A stretch of DNA of 64,000 nt from Culex pipiens pallens (lineage: Eukaryota; Arthropoda; Insecta; Diptera; Culicidae): contig NC_068939.1 of the NCBI RefSeq assembly GCF_016801865.2, positions 75,144,517 through 75,208,516 on the forward strand, given 5' to 3'. Both the position numbers and the translations under genes were made by a program. The notes beneath the pieces are model-generated. The model saw only the letters and a list, made by a program, of their open reading frames with translations. It was not told the DNA's origin and did no database searches. Positions 44,938-57,850 of the stretch are shown here, in pieces. Every line of letters begins with the position of its first letter. Positions within the stretch are counted from its first letter, which is position 1.

Positions 44938-45991
44938 TTTTATGATGTAATTTTACCTCAATTTAGACTTATAAAGTGACATTACACCAGAATAGTGGTA
45001 AAATTACACATTTTTTCTGACATAAAAGATGTACCCCTTCCCAGATGTAATATTATCATGATTTTTTTACTGTGTAAGGGAAATTTAATGTACTTTTCGA
45101 ATCTACAAAAACCCGGAAGTGTCATCTTTTCTTTTGGAACAATTTTTTTCATTTTAAAATTTTGTGTTTTTTTCTAACTTTACAGGGTTATTTTTTAGAG
45201 TGTAACAAAGTTGTAGAGCAGACAATTGCAAAAAAAAATGATATACAGCAATTCCCCACGAAAACAGCATGATTCGAAAAAAAAGTTCTCCGATCGAGCT
45301 CAAAATTTTTGTGGGAGTTCCTTGGCCAAAATAATTAGACCCGTATTTTTTTGTTTGGCCATTAGGGTGACCTACGCCGTGTTAGGGTGGTTCAAAAAAT
45401 GGCAATTTTCGTCGATTTTCGCAAAAACCACTTTTTTCATAAAAATCATATCTCCGCGCCATTTCATCCGATTTTAGCTGTCTTACACGCAAAAGGTGAT
45501 TAGTTTGACTATTTGGGAAAAATAGTAAGAAGTTTCAAAAATCTAGCTTAACATTTGAAATGGTCGCATGAAAACTTAAAATGCTGTTTTGAAGGCCTCG
45601 GGACCAAAGAGCCTATGTCTGAAAATATGTTTACCTGATTCTTCGGAATGTTTTACATATCATATCAAGTTATGTTTTCAATTTTCTGAGACACGATTTT
45701 TTAAAATAAAAACTGGGGTTTTCGACACGCCACACGCAAAAATGGGAAAATGACGAAAACGGCAATTGACTTTTTTCACTAAAACTGCGATAAACTTGAA
45801 AATTTCAGCGATGAACTAAACATGTGTTAGTGTACCAAAATTTTCGTAACTTTTTTTTTAGATGTCAAAAAACGGACCTCAGATTCGTGATCAGGGACAA
45901 AAGTTTTACCTTTTAGGACAAAGTTTCACTCAAATCGAAAATGGGTCGGGGCACTTTTCTCGATTTCGTGTGAGTTGGTAGAGAATTACCC

Positions 45992-47310
45992 ATAACGATA
46001 ATTCTATCGGCGATAATGTTATCGTCGATAATGAACGATAAATCATTTTATAAATCTTTCTAAAATCGTCTTAATTCAACCAAGTCATTTTCAATACTTT
46101 CACTAAGAATATATTTATTTTTAAATGGAGTAATTTTCAAAATATAATTACTCAAAATTGTTAAAAAATACCATATATTTTTCGAAAATACTCAAATTTT
46201 CAAGATTTCAAAATGGGTATCAAACGAAGCAAAATTTTCTATGGTATTGCAGAGTTTTTTGAAAAATACTATTTTTTTACAAAATACCGTATTTTTCGAA
46301 AATATTCGAGCTTTTTATAAAACACTTCAAATTTTTAACAAATTGCTGTATTTTTCAAAAATACTCCAATTTTCTAAATTTGCAAAGGAAGCGGAATTTT
46401 GAATGCATCTTCACTTTATTTTTGTTGTAAATCACTTAAATTGTAACAAAATATCGTAGGCTTTTGAAAAAACTCAAATTTCTATCATTTGCAATATGTA
46501 TGGGTATCAAATAAAGCAAAATTTTATATGAAGCATACAATATGTTACTGTATGTTAGAAGCTAAGGCAAGCGGAGAGGATGTCGAGCCGCTTTCAGTGC
46601 GAGCCACCTCCATAAGCGGTTGTGAGAGCAGAAAGGAGAACTCGAGAGATAGCGTGAAAAATAAGACAGAAAATTCTCTCCGTTCGACCCAGGCTAGAAG
46701 CATGCAAAATTTCGCTTCGTATCCATATTGCATATCTTGAAAATTTTAAAATTTTCAAAGAAATACGGTATTTTGTGAAATTTTTTACATTTTCGAAAAA
46801 ATACGGTATTTCGGAAAATTTTCGTATTTTCAAAAAAAGTTAAATAAAGTGGAAAATCATACAGAATTTTGCTTCGTTTGATACCCATATTGCAAATAAA
46901 AAAAATGCGTTTTTTTCGAAAAATATGGTATTTTGTGATTTTTTTTAGTATTATTAAAAAAACACATTAATAAGGTGAAAAAGCATGGAAAATACTGCAT
47001 CATTTGATACACATATCGCATTTTTTTAATTTTAGTATTTTCGAAAAATACGGTAATTTGTGAAAATTTTAATATTTAAATGAAAATTAATGAAGTGAAA
47101 GAGCAAACAACATTTCGCTATGTTTGATACAACCCATATAGCAAATTATGAAAATTTTAGTACTTACGAAAAATGCTGTATTTCGTGAACAATTTTGAGT
47201 AATTATACTTTGAAAATTATCACATTAAATAAAAAAAAATATTTTTGATGATAGCATTGAAAATTTATCACGATTTGGTTGAATTAAATATGATCTTCTC
47301 AGTAAAAAAT
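45992..47310. repeat. Foldback repeat Z, copy 1
   Basis: Inverted arms around about 46650, with AAAATACCGTATTTTTCGAA-like phrases on both sides. The outer parts pair too: TTCAAAATATAATTACTCAA at left and TTGAGTAATTATACTTTGAA at right. A GC-richer centre (46560-46700) with GAGAGGATGTCGAGCCGC is unlike the arms and may be an insertion. Confidence 0.55.
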
Positions 47311-47439
47311 AATTTCCAAATTTAAAAATCAGGCTTCATGTTTGAAAACGTTTACAAACATATAATATTCTTGATTTAATAATTTAGACAAAATTATAAA
47401 AAAATTGAAGATTTTTTATTGAAAAGTTCAGCAAAATTT

Positions 47440-48095
47440 CGCAAAAGTTTAACTTTTTAACACTGAAAATTGGACCAATAGTTTTCGAGATATCGTCAGT
47501 TGAAAATTACAGGCTGACAAGGTGACACTCAAAAAAAATCATTTTCATCGATTCGAATTCTTTATGTTGTTGTATCTCAGAAACTAATTGCCCGATTTTC
47601 AATGTTCCAGAGAGAAATTTGTAGGAAATTTCCTCAGTCTTTCAAAAATATTTTTTGGGAATGTTCACTTACACTATTTTTCAGGGATTTTTTCAAGAAA
47701 TATTTTTAAAATGCAAACAAAAAAAAAAAAAAACAAAGAGATTTCGCTTTGAACATGATTTTTGATTTTTTTTTCAAATCTTCTAAACCTGATTTTGCAT
47801 TATTTTGCACTATGGTTCAGAAGATCTGTTTTTTAGTGCCCTAAATCATATAACAATTCGTATGGTAAGTATTTTGTAAATTTAACTTTTAGTGACAAAA
47901 AGTTAAACAAAAAAAATATTTTTGCTTTAACTCATTTTTTTCCAAACAAATTCTAATCATAACCTAAAACTGTGCCGAAGACACCAAATCGATCAGGGAT
48001 GCATGGACTAAGTTTCATCCAAAAAAGTGAAAATTTTAAAATCAAGAAATCGCAGTATAGACTCCAGTTTTTGAAGAGAATTGCTTAATTTTTTT
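47440..48095. repeat. Repeat family X, copy 4
   Basis: Has TGGACCAATAGTTTTCGAGA (diverged family phrase) and GTGCCGAAGACACCAAATCG, ending GAGAATTGCTTA. Confidence 0.5.
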
Positions 48096-49957
48096 ATTTT
48101 TTTCCTGTGATATTTTTTTTTATTTTGATAAAATGAATGTCTTAAGCCACTTTTTCAAGCCTCCCTTAAAACTCCTCGGGCAAAAGCAAAAAAACACTTC
48201 CTCAGGTTGCGGTCAGCCGGCTAATGTGATTAAGGACATTTGAAAGGGGGAAGTGAAATCAAGTGTCTGTCAGTCCAGATTTAAGAGGGTGGTTTAGGGT
48301 TTCCTTGTTGTATTGTTTTTTTCGTTGTCGTTTTTTTCCTTTCTTTTTTGTGTCTTTTCGCTTCCCAGTGTATTTTACAGGGTGGGAAAATTCCTCCCAA
48401 GAATGTCTGTCACTTTTGAAAAAGGAAACGTTTCGTGGGGGGTGAAAATTCCATCTTGTAACACTCCGAGAAGTCATTTTGACAATTTCCCTAATCACTT
48501 TCCTCTGCTTCCGACAAGGATACTGCAGTAACGATGACGATGATGATGATGGGTCCTTGTTTAGAAGTTTCTGCCCTAAATAGTCTCCAACCAAGCGTAA
48601 TTAAACACAAAGAGAGCCAAAATGTTGAGCTTTTTGGTTGGTTGCAAGAATTACGCCAGAATGAAATTGAATCATTGCTTAATTGCGGCACCGACTGCTG
48701 TAAATTTCATTCATTTTGGCTCGTCCGGTTTCTAACCCACTCTCCTTTTTAAGTTATGCACCGGCAGGAGGGCCCTTATTGCAAATGCTGATTATTGTAC
48801 CACGAGGAGGACAGTTTAGGGTGGCTAAACTAAAGTTTTAGTTAGTTTTGCAAAGAATCTGTCCCAGGTTTGGCTCAGAAAATTCTACAGCAATTTTATA
48901 CTAAATTAATAACATATTCAATCTTTAAAAGAATGATAAATTCTACTTAGGTCACAATATCTTATAAAAGTGTTGGCAGATCACCATTTTTTTGTCCAAA
49001 TGAAAAAAAAAAACTCCAGCTTCGCAAACCATTATCTGATCAAATCATACTATGGAGACCCTAAACACCCTCCCTTTGCGATGTTTAGCCACCCCAAAAT
49101 TGCAGCTCCAAATAGCGATGAGTGGTCGAGATTTCAAACACAACCCCCTCTCACCCTCTTCAATACCCCGACAGACTATTCCGTGCCTGACATCCGAGCC
49201 AATAGGGATGAAACTAATTTTCAACTTTATAGCACTTTTGGTGAACTGAACCTGCTCTCCCGGTGCCCTCGCACAAGAGTTGGCAACACTGGGCGTATCT
49301 TCCTTCCAAGGGCTTCCTCACAGAGACTATGGTTGCGGAGTTTGGTCCTCCAGAAAGTGAGCGCAAAACTGCATCCCGTTGCACTATTTGGAGTGGCTTC
49401 GTCAAGTTTTGAGGAAAAGCACCCACCCCGTCCTTTCTACTGTTCTGGAATGACCTCCCCCCCACTTCAACAGACCCCGAGCACGGGGTATCAAATTAAT
49501 TTAATAATAAATTTGCTTGTTGTGAAGCAGCTTGAAGAGTGAGGACCGGGCTCTACCGGAATGTTTCTAGCCGGGCTGAGGCAGCGAAAAGTACAGCAAC
49601 GGCCGGAAGGGCTTTGCCCCTCTCGTAACGTAGATATTCCCTATTAAAAGTTGGTGAAATTTTGATGGCCCGCAATCCGTCCGAGGGATGAAAAATGAGA
49701 GGAAATTACCTCCGGAGATTCTGGGAAGTGTGCACTCTGTTCGGGATGGAACGATTTGGGATAATTGTTTAAGCTTAACCTTGTTTAGTTTGATGGAGGA
49801 AAGTGTTTTGTGATGGAAGGATGGCATGTGAAGTTACACAAATTTGCTTTATTGATGAGATTTGGAAGAATGAAACGAAAAATGTCCCTTTATTGGATTC
49901 AATACCCGGTCGACTTATGCGGATAAAAGGCGTTGACTATGTCTATTATAGTCCAGA
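48096..49957. other. Non-repetitive stretch, no gene supported
   Basis: Moderate GC, few repeats, with GATGATGATGATG runs near 48536-48550. The longest frame (48970-49542) lacks a domain and a plausible start. Candidate for regulatory or intronic DNA, but nothing specific is visible. Confidence 0.35.
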
Positions 49958-50028
49958 CGCGATTATCCGAAGCCTCGATTATCCGAAGTTTCTATTATCC
50001 GAAGGTTTGTTTGGGACTTCGGATAATC
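49958..50028. repeat. Short hairpin repeat with GATTATCCGAAG, second copy
   Basis: CGATTATCCGAAG and variants repeat three times, followed by CTTCGGATAATCGAATC. Same family as 40546-40606. Confidence 0.45.
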
Positions 50029-50099
50029 GAATCATGACCAAAAAAATATTTTTTCGTTTTGTTTTATTTTCTTCCTTTTTACATCAAATTAGAGCGGTT

Positions 50100-50303
50100 T
50101 CATTAACGGAACCAGGCGTGTATCGTTCTTTTTGTGAAAAGACTCCACCTCCCGGTTCTCCAAAGTGTGAAGGTATGGCACGAGGAGAGGGCACCGAATA
50201 CCTATATTTACACTTAGAATTGTTTGCGTTCGCCTCGGGATTCGAACCAGCGACATCTGGATTGTGATTCCAGGGCACGTTCCGATTGATCCACACAGGC
50301 AGA
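50100..50303 (-). mobile_element. tRNA-headed SINE fragment
   Basis: The minus strand from about 50303 to 50225 is tRNA-like: TGCCTGTGTGGATCAATCGG, an anticodon loop ATCACAA (Val-like CAC) and GGTTCGAATCCCGAGGC. The body beyond it (to about 50100) is rich in GCCCTCTCCTCG-type sequence. Not a canonical tRNA gene. Confidence 0.5.
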
Positions 50304-50788
50304 CAATTCAACTACATTTTGGATATCACTTTTACAAGAGAACTTTTCGATTTAGAACTAACTTCTACAACTACAACTTAGACATATTTTTTTGTTTTTG
50401 AGTGCATTTTTGATACTTAAAAAAAACACTCTTTTTGCAAAAATCATAACTTGACCAAACAAAAAAAAAACGTCCGTCATACCAAGGGCTAGTATCTTTT
50501 CAAAGCGAAAAAAAGAAATTTTTTGGCATGCCATTTCCAAAACATTGGAATTTCACGGCAATTTGTTGTGAAATTTGGCAGAATTATCATCATCTGCATA
50601 ATAACGATGCAGCAAAATACATCTGTAAAATAAGAGAAATGAAATTAATTTTTGTTGTCATGGTTTTCAGCAGAAATGAAATTTAAGTATTCCGAAATAG
50701 TTTAGGCAAAAACTATATTATTTATTGTTAATTCTCACGCCTTACCAAAAATAAGCCACAACAAAAGATCCGGAAATTATTAACATCT
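50304..50788. other. AT-rich DNA, nothing recognised
   Basis: No exon, tandem repeat or terminus seen. Confidence 0.4.
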
Positions 50789-51558
50789 GAGCAATTCTCT
50801 GAGATTTCGGTCATACGATTTTTTTTTGTATTTTTTAATCCGGCTGAAACCAAACATTCAATATTACGCCCTTTTGAAATGTTAGTCTTGATTTTAAATT
50901 TCTGAAAATATTTTTTTCGAAAGGATCGGAAAATTTCACGAATGTTTTATATTTTAACATTGTAAATCGGACCATTAGTTGCTGAGATATCGACATTAGA
51001 AAATGGTGAGTTGTTTGGGTGAGACTTAGAAAACATCAATTTTCCTGTTTTTTAACCTTTGCATGGCAATATCTCAGCAACTAAGGGTCGTATCAACAAA
51101 AATCATATAGCAAAATATAGAGAATTTTCTCAGCTTTTCAAAAATATATTTTTTTCAAGGGTTGGCAAACATGGACACTAATTTAAAAAAAAGAAAGGCT
51201 GCGATAATTTTCAAAAAAGTTACAAAAAAGATAATTTTTAAAAAGTGAAATTAAAAATCACCAGATTTTTTTTTACCGTGTATCATTTTTTTTCAGTGTT
51301 GTCCATATCCATACCTACAACTTTGCCGAAGACACCAAATCGATCAAAAAATTCCTTCAAAAGATACAGATGTTTGAATTTTCACATATCATTTTTGTAT
51401 GGATAGCTGCCAAATTTGTATGGGAAATTATATGAACGAACTAATGATGCAAAATGGCTTCTTTGGGCATACCGAAGGCACCAAAAAAGTTTCAGCCGGA
51501 TTAAAAAATACAAAAATTAAAATTAACGAAAAAAGACCGATTCCGTAGAGAACTGCTC
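50789..51558. repeat. Repeat family X, copy 5, most complete
   Basis: Inverted termini: GAGCAATTCTCTGAGATTTC at left and GTAGAGAACTGCTC at right, then TTTTTTAATCCGGCTGAAAC paired with its complement. The interior has no ORF. ATCTGA-like bases flank both sides, so the exact target duplication is ambiguous. It supplies the empty site for the Penelope-like insertion in copy 3. Confidence 0.65.
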
Positions 51559-52636
51559 ATCTGAATTAAGAACTTTTTGGAAACAATCAAGTACGCAGAA
51601 AACATGATATAGATCCAACTTAATCCTAAAGATTCGGCCACAAAAAAGTACATAAATTACACTTTAAAAACCATAATTTTAAGCAGGCTTGCCCGATCTT
51701 CAAACTTTGACTTCGATTACCTATTCAATGATAGGTCGGATAATGGATATTGATATAGTGTTCATACCGGATAAGTGAGATCTGGCATAAAAAAATCATA
51801 AATATCACTTAAGTGGCCATAGTTTGACAAAGATTTGAAATATCTTCAAACTTTTAGAATCGTCTGAAAGGTTTTTTTGATTACCTATCCAAAATTAAGT
51901 CGGATGATAGACATAGTGTTCGTACCGATAAGTGAGATCCGGCTTCGAAAAAGTACAAAAGTAAAACGTAAGTAAGCAGAACTTGAAACAGGTTTACCAG
52001 ATCTTTAAAATTTTAGACCTGTTTCAAAGGTCTTTCGATTACCTATCCAATCATGGGTCGGACGATTGATATAGACATAGTTTTCATACAAGAAAGTAAG
52101 ATCCAACTATAAAAAATACATGAATATTACTTAAGTGACCATAACATGAGACAGGGTTGCCAGATCTTCAAACTTTTGAACTCGTTTGAAAGGAATAACA
52201 TATTTGATGCATAATGAGATGATATTTGATAAGATTTTCGGCTATTCAATTAACATCCGATTATATGCAAAAAAACACCTTTCATGGAAGTTGTGAATGA
52301 CGTTCTTTCGTTATATTTTTTTTGAAATTATCTGTAATGAAGTAAAAATTTCATGTGTTTAAACATGTTTTAAACTTCACATTGTATTATCTATGGTATG
52401 TTACAACTAAACTTTTTTTTTCACTGGAAATCTACAATTATTTATCTGCATTTTACTAAATTTTTATAAACAATATCTTCAAAAATGAGTTTCTAATTGA
52501 CCAAATTTTTTAACAACTGATATTGCAAGCCTGTTAAAACTCTTGTGGGTTGCTTGAAATGAAAAATAAATGCATAAAAAATACACTAAGTGGCATTTTG
52601 AAAGTAATTTATTTCGAATTTAGTTGTGTTTTTCGG
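51559..52636. repeat. Loose tandem repeat of GATCTTCAAACTTTNGA units
   Basis: From about 51690 to 52195 a 130-160 bp unit recurs about four times, each with AGATCTTCAAACTTT-like, GATTACCTATCCAA-like and ATAAGTGAGATCCGGC-like phrases. Strongly decayed. The remainder shows nothing. Confidence 0.45.
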
Positions 52637-53600
52637 TAGGGGAAGTGGGGCAAAACGACCATATGGGACAAGAGGAACAATCGCTCGTACGGTCGTAATT
52701 TTTACAATTTTGATTATTTCCAGTATGAGGAATTGTTGTTAGCAATGCAATGAGCCGATTCTACAATCACATAACCGCCAAAACGACGTAAACGCCACGG
52801 AGCATAAGATTTAATGAAGTTTTTTTTTTCAAAAACTTTGTTTTCTTATAAAATTTGGAAAGTAGAAAATAAGGCTTAGGGTTCGTTTTAAGGCTTATTT
52901 TATCAAAATACTATTTTTCCTAAATCAGTAGTGTCCCTACCAATGACTTGTACTTACCTATTATAAAGTATGATTTAAGATTTGGTTATTTTTATTGAGA
53001 GCTTTTAAAAAATCTTGTTGAGGTGGGGCAAGTGTACCATATGGATTTTTAGTGTGGAAAAAATATACAAATTGCTGCAACAACATATTTTATTGGGAAA
53101 TAAATACATAAAAGTACTTAAAAACTGATAAACAATTGTTAAAAAAAATGTCCATACAAAATATAGTGATTTTATGAAAATTTTCAATTTATCATCCAAG
53201 TTATTAATTTTTTCGTAGAAACGAACAAATTTTAAGTAAAATATTATTATTTAATCTTAAAATCAAAGAAACGTTTCAAAAACATTCTAATCTGATTTAT
53301 CTTAGTGAAAACAGTTCAATTGTTAGCAAATTACCATGTTGTTTCATGTATTGTTTCTCTTGCCCCAACGGGTTGTTCGTCTTGCCCCACTAGGTGAGTA
53401 GAACGTACGGAAAATCAAAAATTTTAAAATCAAATTTTTACATTAAAGACAGGATTTTAAAAAAAAAACTTGTAATATCAAAGTCTTAGTCAAGATCTGG
53501 AATAAGATGATTATAAAAAAATCCGACAGATTTTTTAACGTTTTTAATGGGTTATAACGAGCATTTCCTTAGCTTGTTACACTTGCCCCAATTTCCCCTA
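52637..53600. mobile_element. 964-bp inverted-repeat element ending TAGGGGAAGTGGGGCAA
   Basis: The left end TAGGGGAAGTGGGGCAA and right end TTGCCCCAATTTCCCCTA form a short imperfect inverted terminus. TGGGGCAAG or its complement recurs internally (53026, 53362, 53383). No ORF longer than 65 codons. The target duplication is uncertain. Confidence 0.5.
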
Positions 53601-53619
53601 TTAACCATCCGTGAATTCG

Positions 53620-54015
53620 CGAAAAATCAGTAGCTTTAGACTCATGCCGTATTGGCTCTTTTTGTCTACTAAAATATGTGAAAAAAAGAAAAAAATCGAA
53701 GGGTGTGATAAAAAGTTATTTGAAAAATTGTTATTTTTAGGGGATAACTTTTTTTTCTAAACAGTCCCAATCTTAAATTACAAATTTGCCGAAAACACCA
53801 AATCGATCAAAAAATCCCTTCTCGTGATACAGATTTTAAAATGTTTTCATAGCACTTTTCTTTGAACAGCCACCAAATTTTTATGGAGACTTGTATGAAG
53901 AACGAATGATGCAAAATGGCTTATTTGGACATAAGGGGAATCGATGCTTCAAACAAATAATAAAAATACAACAAAAAATCAGGATTTTTCTGCGAAATTC
54001 TAGAGAACTGCTCTT
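53620..54015. repeat. Repeat family X, copy 6, partial
   Basis: Has TTTGCCGAAAACACCAAATC and ends TAGAGAACTGCTC. The left half is missing. Confidence 0.5.
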
Positions 54016-55439
54016 TACAGAATTGCATTTAGAATTTTCCATTTTTTTAGAAATACTCAATTTTTTCAAATATCTGCTACATTTCTATAAACAATTGCTA
54101 CAAATTTAATCAAGTGATCCATTCAACCCTTCTGCCTTAATCAATACTGATGAATCAATCGAAACATTAATTAGAATTCCTTTTATTTTCACACCGCGCT
54201 TGAAATTTGATAATTGCTCAGTCAGTTTGGACACTGCATTAATAATTGAGGACGCGCGTTGCGGAGCAAAAGTTAATTACTGTTAACAATTTTATCGGAG
54301 CGGGGTCAGCCAGTTGGCGCCCACTCACCCATTACCGACAGCTTTGTGGTGGTGCAAAACAAATTTTTAGCGCTACCTGGTCTGTAAAATCGATCACAAT
54401 TTGGTTAACCCTATCAGGCCTAACTTTAGTTTTTCGTTTAAACTAAGATAGTTTGTTAAACATTTTTAAGAACTCGACGTCTTCTGGGTTTAATTTTCAT
54501 ATATTTTATTTTTTTTGTTTGTTCTAAAAACAAAAGTTTAATGGCTTTTTTTTAGTTTAGAAGTTTAATTAAAAAAAATAAATATGTTGTTTGAAATGAT
54601 AGGATTTTTCTCATTTTCATCCCTAAGAGAGCTTAATTTCTCTCCACTACTATCAATGGATATCAAAAAAGTGTGCCTTATTGGCGAACATCGGGGAATA
54701 TTTAACGATGCAAACTCAATTACGAGGCGCTGAAAACGTGCTAATAAGCGGATAATCGAATTTCAGCGACATTGAGCAGAGCCAGGAGCCAAACCAGGAA
54801 GGGAGGAAAGTGATTGATAGTGGTTCCGGTAGGATGCACTTTTAACGGTACAAAACCACACCGACCACGTGGTGGCTTCCAGGGGAGGGATTGGGGGTAA
54901 AAAGTGGGTGGGAGTGCTTTTTGTGAAATGAACACGCTCGTGGGGTTTGTTAAAGCTCTTTTATGATGCATTCAAAACTTGTACAAGGGAAAGCTTTTAT
55001 GTCACAATTGAGCACAATTTATGAAATGTTTTAAAAAAAAGTTTCGCTACTCAACTGGAAATCTGAGCGAATCCCATTGAGAAGTAGCGGCACACTTTAT
55101 TCATTCATTCACTAGAAAAAAAAGTGAATACCTCGACCAAACCATTGAAAATGTCCACCTCACTTTTTTGTTTGCAGAAATTTTCCGCTTTTTGCTCGTT
55201 ATTGCAAACGTTTGGCCACCGTAGATGTATCCCCGCGGAGCCGAGTTTGAATGTATGATTTATGTTGAAATAAACACGTTTTGAATCGAAAATAAAAATA
55301 AAATGAAAAAAAATCTAGTGACTATGGACGCGAGTGTGTCCTCTGTTAGTGGTGTCCTGGTAACGACCGGTACGGGGCGTCCGGATGATCCTCGTGAAAC
55401 TCTGTAGGACACGGCAGGGTATCCTTTTTCTGTCTAGTG
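54016..55439. other. Non-coding stretch without bounded element
   Basis: Mostly unique-looking DNA; 54770-54930 is GC-richer but has no supported exon. Confidence 0.35.
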
Positions 55440-56150
55440 ATACTAGTGCATGGATGATGGGTAGAGTTACCAAAAAGTTAGAGCGACTCTGGCTGAAATC
55501 GATCGATTTATTGAAATTTCGATGTATTTGAGCATTGAGCAATGTCAGCTCAAAACAGGAATTTTTAAGGAACTGTTTTAATTGACCCGCTCCGATTTCA
55601 ATGAAAGTAATTTTTGTGTATATGGAGGCAGTTGCACTCGAGAATGACATTTGAGAAGGGCGTAAATCTGTAATAATTCTGTAAATATAGTTATTTAAAT
55701 ATTGCTGTATCCCAAACCCGTTGCATCTTATCATATGTGATAAAAGACAAACTTGTTAGAAATTGGACGGGCTTTCTGAAAAAAGGCACTGAAAGAAAAA
55801 TACACGCCACATCCATGAGATTTTTGGATTTTCAAGTTTTAAAGTAAAATTGGATGTTGATGTCGAGATTTTTTTCGTTCAAAATTTTTGTGGAAATACC
55901 CTAAGATGTTACAAAAACAAATGCAGGATGGAACAACTCTCCTAAAAATACAAAAATCATTTTCTGAATACGTCTTTTTGAAAAGTGCTCTAAACGTCAA
56001 AATTTTCTGAAGCCGACAGCGGGGATTATACATAAATACATAAAATTATAAATTATACATAAAAGTATCCATATTGACCATTGTCCTAAATCCAATCCTT
56101 GTGAAGATACAGCGGTTACTTTGTTATTTTATAAAAAAAGTGAAGATAAC
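55440..56150 (-). repeat. Repeat family Y, copy 2, inverted relative to copy 1
   Basis: The minus strand follows 30810-31740 in order, with small indels. Confidence 0.65.
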
Positions 56151-56389
56151 TTTTGAGTTCTGGAAAAGTTTGAAAAATTTTTTTGTTCAAAGAGTTATAC
56201 TATTTTGATTAAAACATGAGTTTTACGATCTGAAAATGTTCTTTTAAGCAAACAACCGAAATTCATGACAAAGAGAAGCATAGCATTTTCAATCAGAATG
56301 TAACTTTTTTTTTTATATAACGTAAAAAATTAAATAAAACATTAGCAAACAATAACTATTTCTAAGAAAGTTTGCCTAAAGATTAATAC

Positions 56390-57850
56390 TTCGATATTTC
56401 CGATAGTTTCAAAGACGATAATGGACGATAACTTATTTTTAATATGTTTCTAAAATTTACTCAACCCAACCAAATTATGTTGAATTTTAAAAAATTTCTC
56501 TCAGAAAATATTTTTTTGATAATATGGTATGTTTCAAAGTATAAATCTAGAGTTTTTTAGAATATTTCCTATAAGCTATTGTCTTTCATATTTTTATAGA
56601 TCCTTTATCAAAACAAAAACTCAAGAAATTAGCAATTCTCTACCAAAACAAGAAATTATTTGTTTCGTTTTCTTTAAGCCGCTGTATCTCAGCAACCAGA
56701 GGTCCAATCTTTATTGTCTCTTGGACAAGTTTATAGCAACTTTCCTGAATTTTTCAAAAATATTAATCAGAAATGGTCACTATTTAAAAAAATTAAAAAC
56801 AGCAAATATTTCGCTGAAATCAAACTTTCGGTTCCTATATTTTGAAAACAGGGCCCTACATCAAAAAAATTAAAGTACTTTTCGATTGCAAATTCTATAG
56901 CTCTTAAAATCTCGAAAATAAAAAAAATACGGATTTTGGGATATTGAGTTTTTGCAAAAAAATAGGCCATTTTTTTCTGTGTACCTATTTTTTGAATATT
57001 CCTCAATAATATCTACAACATTGCCGAAGACACCAAATTGATCAGAAAATTCATTCAAAAGTTACATATTTTTGAATATTTACGTACCAATTTTGTATGG
57101 ACAGCTGCCAAAATTGTTTGGAGACTTGTATAAGTGAAACAACATAGCTTCTTTTGTCATAGGGTAGGCCCCCACAAAGTTTGAGCCAAATAAAAAAATA
57201 CAAAAAAATAAAAATGGTCCAAATCGATCAATTTTGTACAGAATTGCTCAAACACCAAAAAAATCACAACATACCGTATTTTTGAAAGTACTCAAATTTT
57301 CATTATTTGCAATATTTTGGAATCAAATTCTCTAGTTTTCACAAAATACCATATTTTTTAAAAAATATTAAAATTTGCACATAACACCGTATTGTTTTTC
57401 TTAAATAATCTTATTTTCGCAATTTGCAACAGAACAACAATGAAACGAAATTTGGAATGCTTTTTCACTTTTATTAGAGTTTTTTTTTGTTAAATACTCA
57501 AATTTTCACAAAATATCGTATTTTTTTTAAAGTACTCAAATTTTCATAATTTTCCACATGGGTATCAAACGATTTGAAATTTTGCCTGCATTTTCAATGT
57601 TTTACAATTTTTTGAATGAAATACTAAAATTTTCACAAAATACCGTATTTTTTTTAAAGTACTCAAACTTTCATGCATTGTCACTGTTTTAGAGTTTTTT
57701 TTAATGAAATACTAAAATTTTCACAAAATACCGTATTTTTAAGTTTTTTGAAGAAACAAATTTTGCATGCATTTTTGCTGTTAGAGAGTTTTTGGAATAA
57801 AATACTAAAATTTTCACAAAATACCATATATCTTTACCATATAGCACATT
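56390..57850. repeat. Foldback repeat Z, copy 2, with family X copy 7 inside
   Basis: The left end GACGATAATGGACGATAACT matches 46020. Interior phrases AAAATACCGTATTTTT recur to 57840. The family X segment 56640-57253 (GCAACCAGAGGTCCAATCTT, TTGCCGAAGACACCAAATTG, ending CAGAATTGCTC) interrupts it. Confidence 0.5.

Larger units (their letters stand above)
43888..45991. mobile_element. Foldback element F, copy C, with insertions
   Basis: The ends GGGTAATTTTCTACCAACTC and GTTGGTAGAGAATTACCC are an inverted pair. Left-arm sequence appears at 43888-43997 and resumes at about 45066-45260; the right arm is at about 45846-45991. Between these lie a short repeat carrying the retroposon 44067-44937, and a second repeat (45260-45845) with ATATCTCCGCGCCATTTCAT. 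Confidence 0.65.

Noticed and set aside
48970..49542. 190-codon ORF on the plus strand
   Set aside because: No domain, low-information composition, non-ATG frame start likely, and no neighbouring splice evidence.
50225..50303. Possible tRNA gene on the minus strand
   Set aside because: tRNA-like only; stems are imperfect and it continues into SINE-like sequence.
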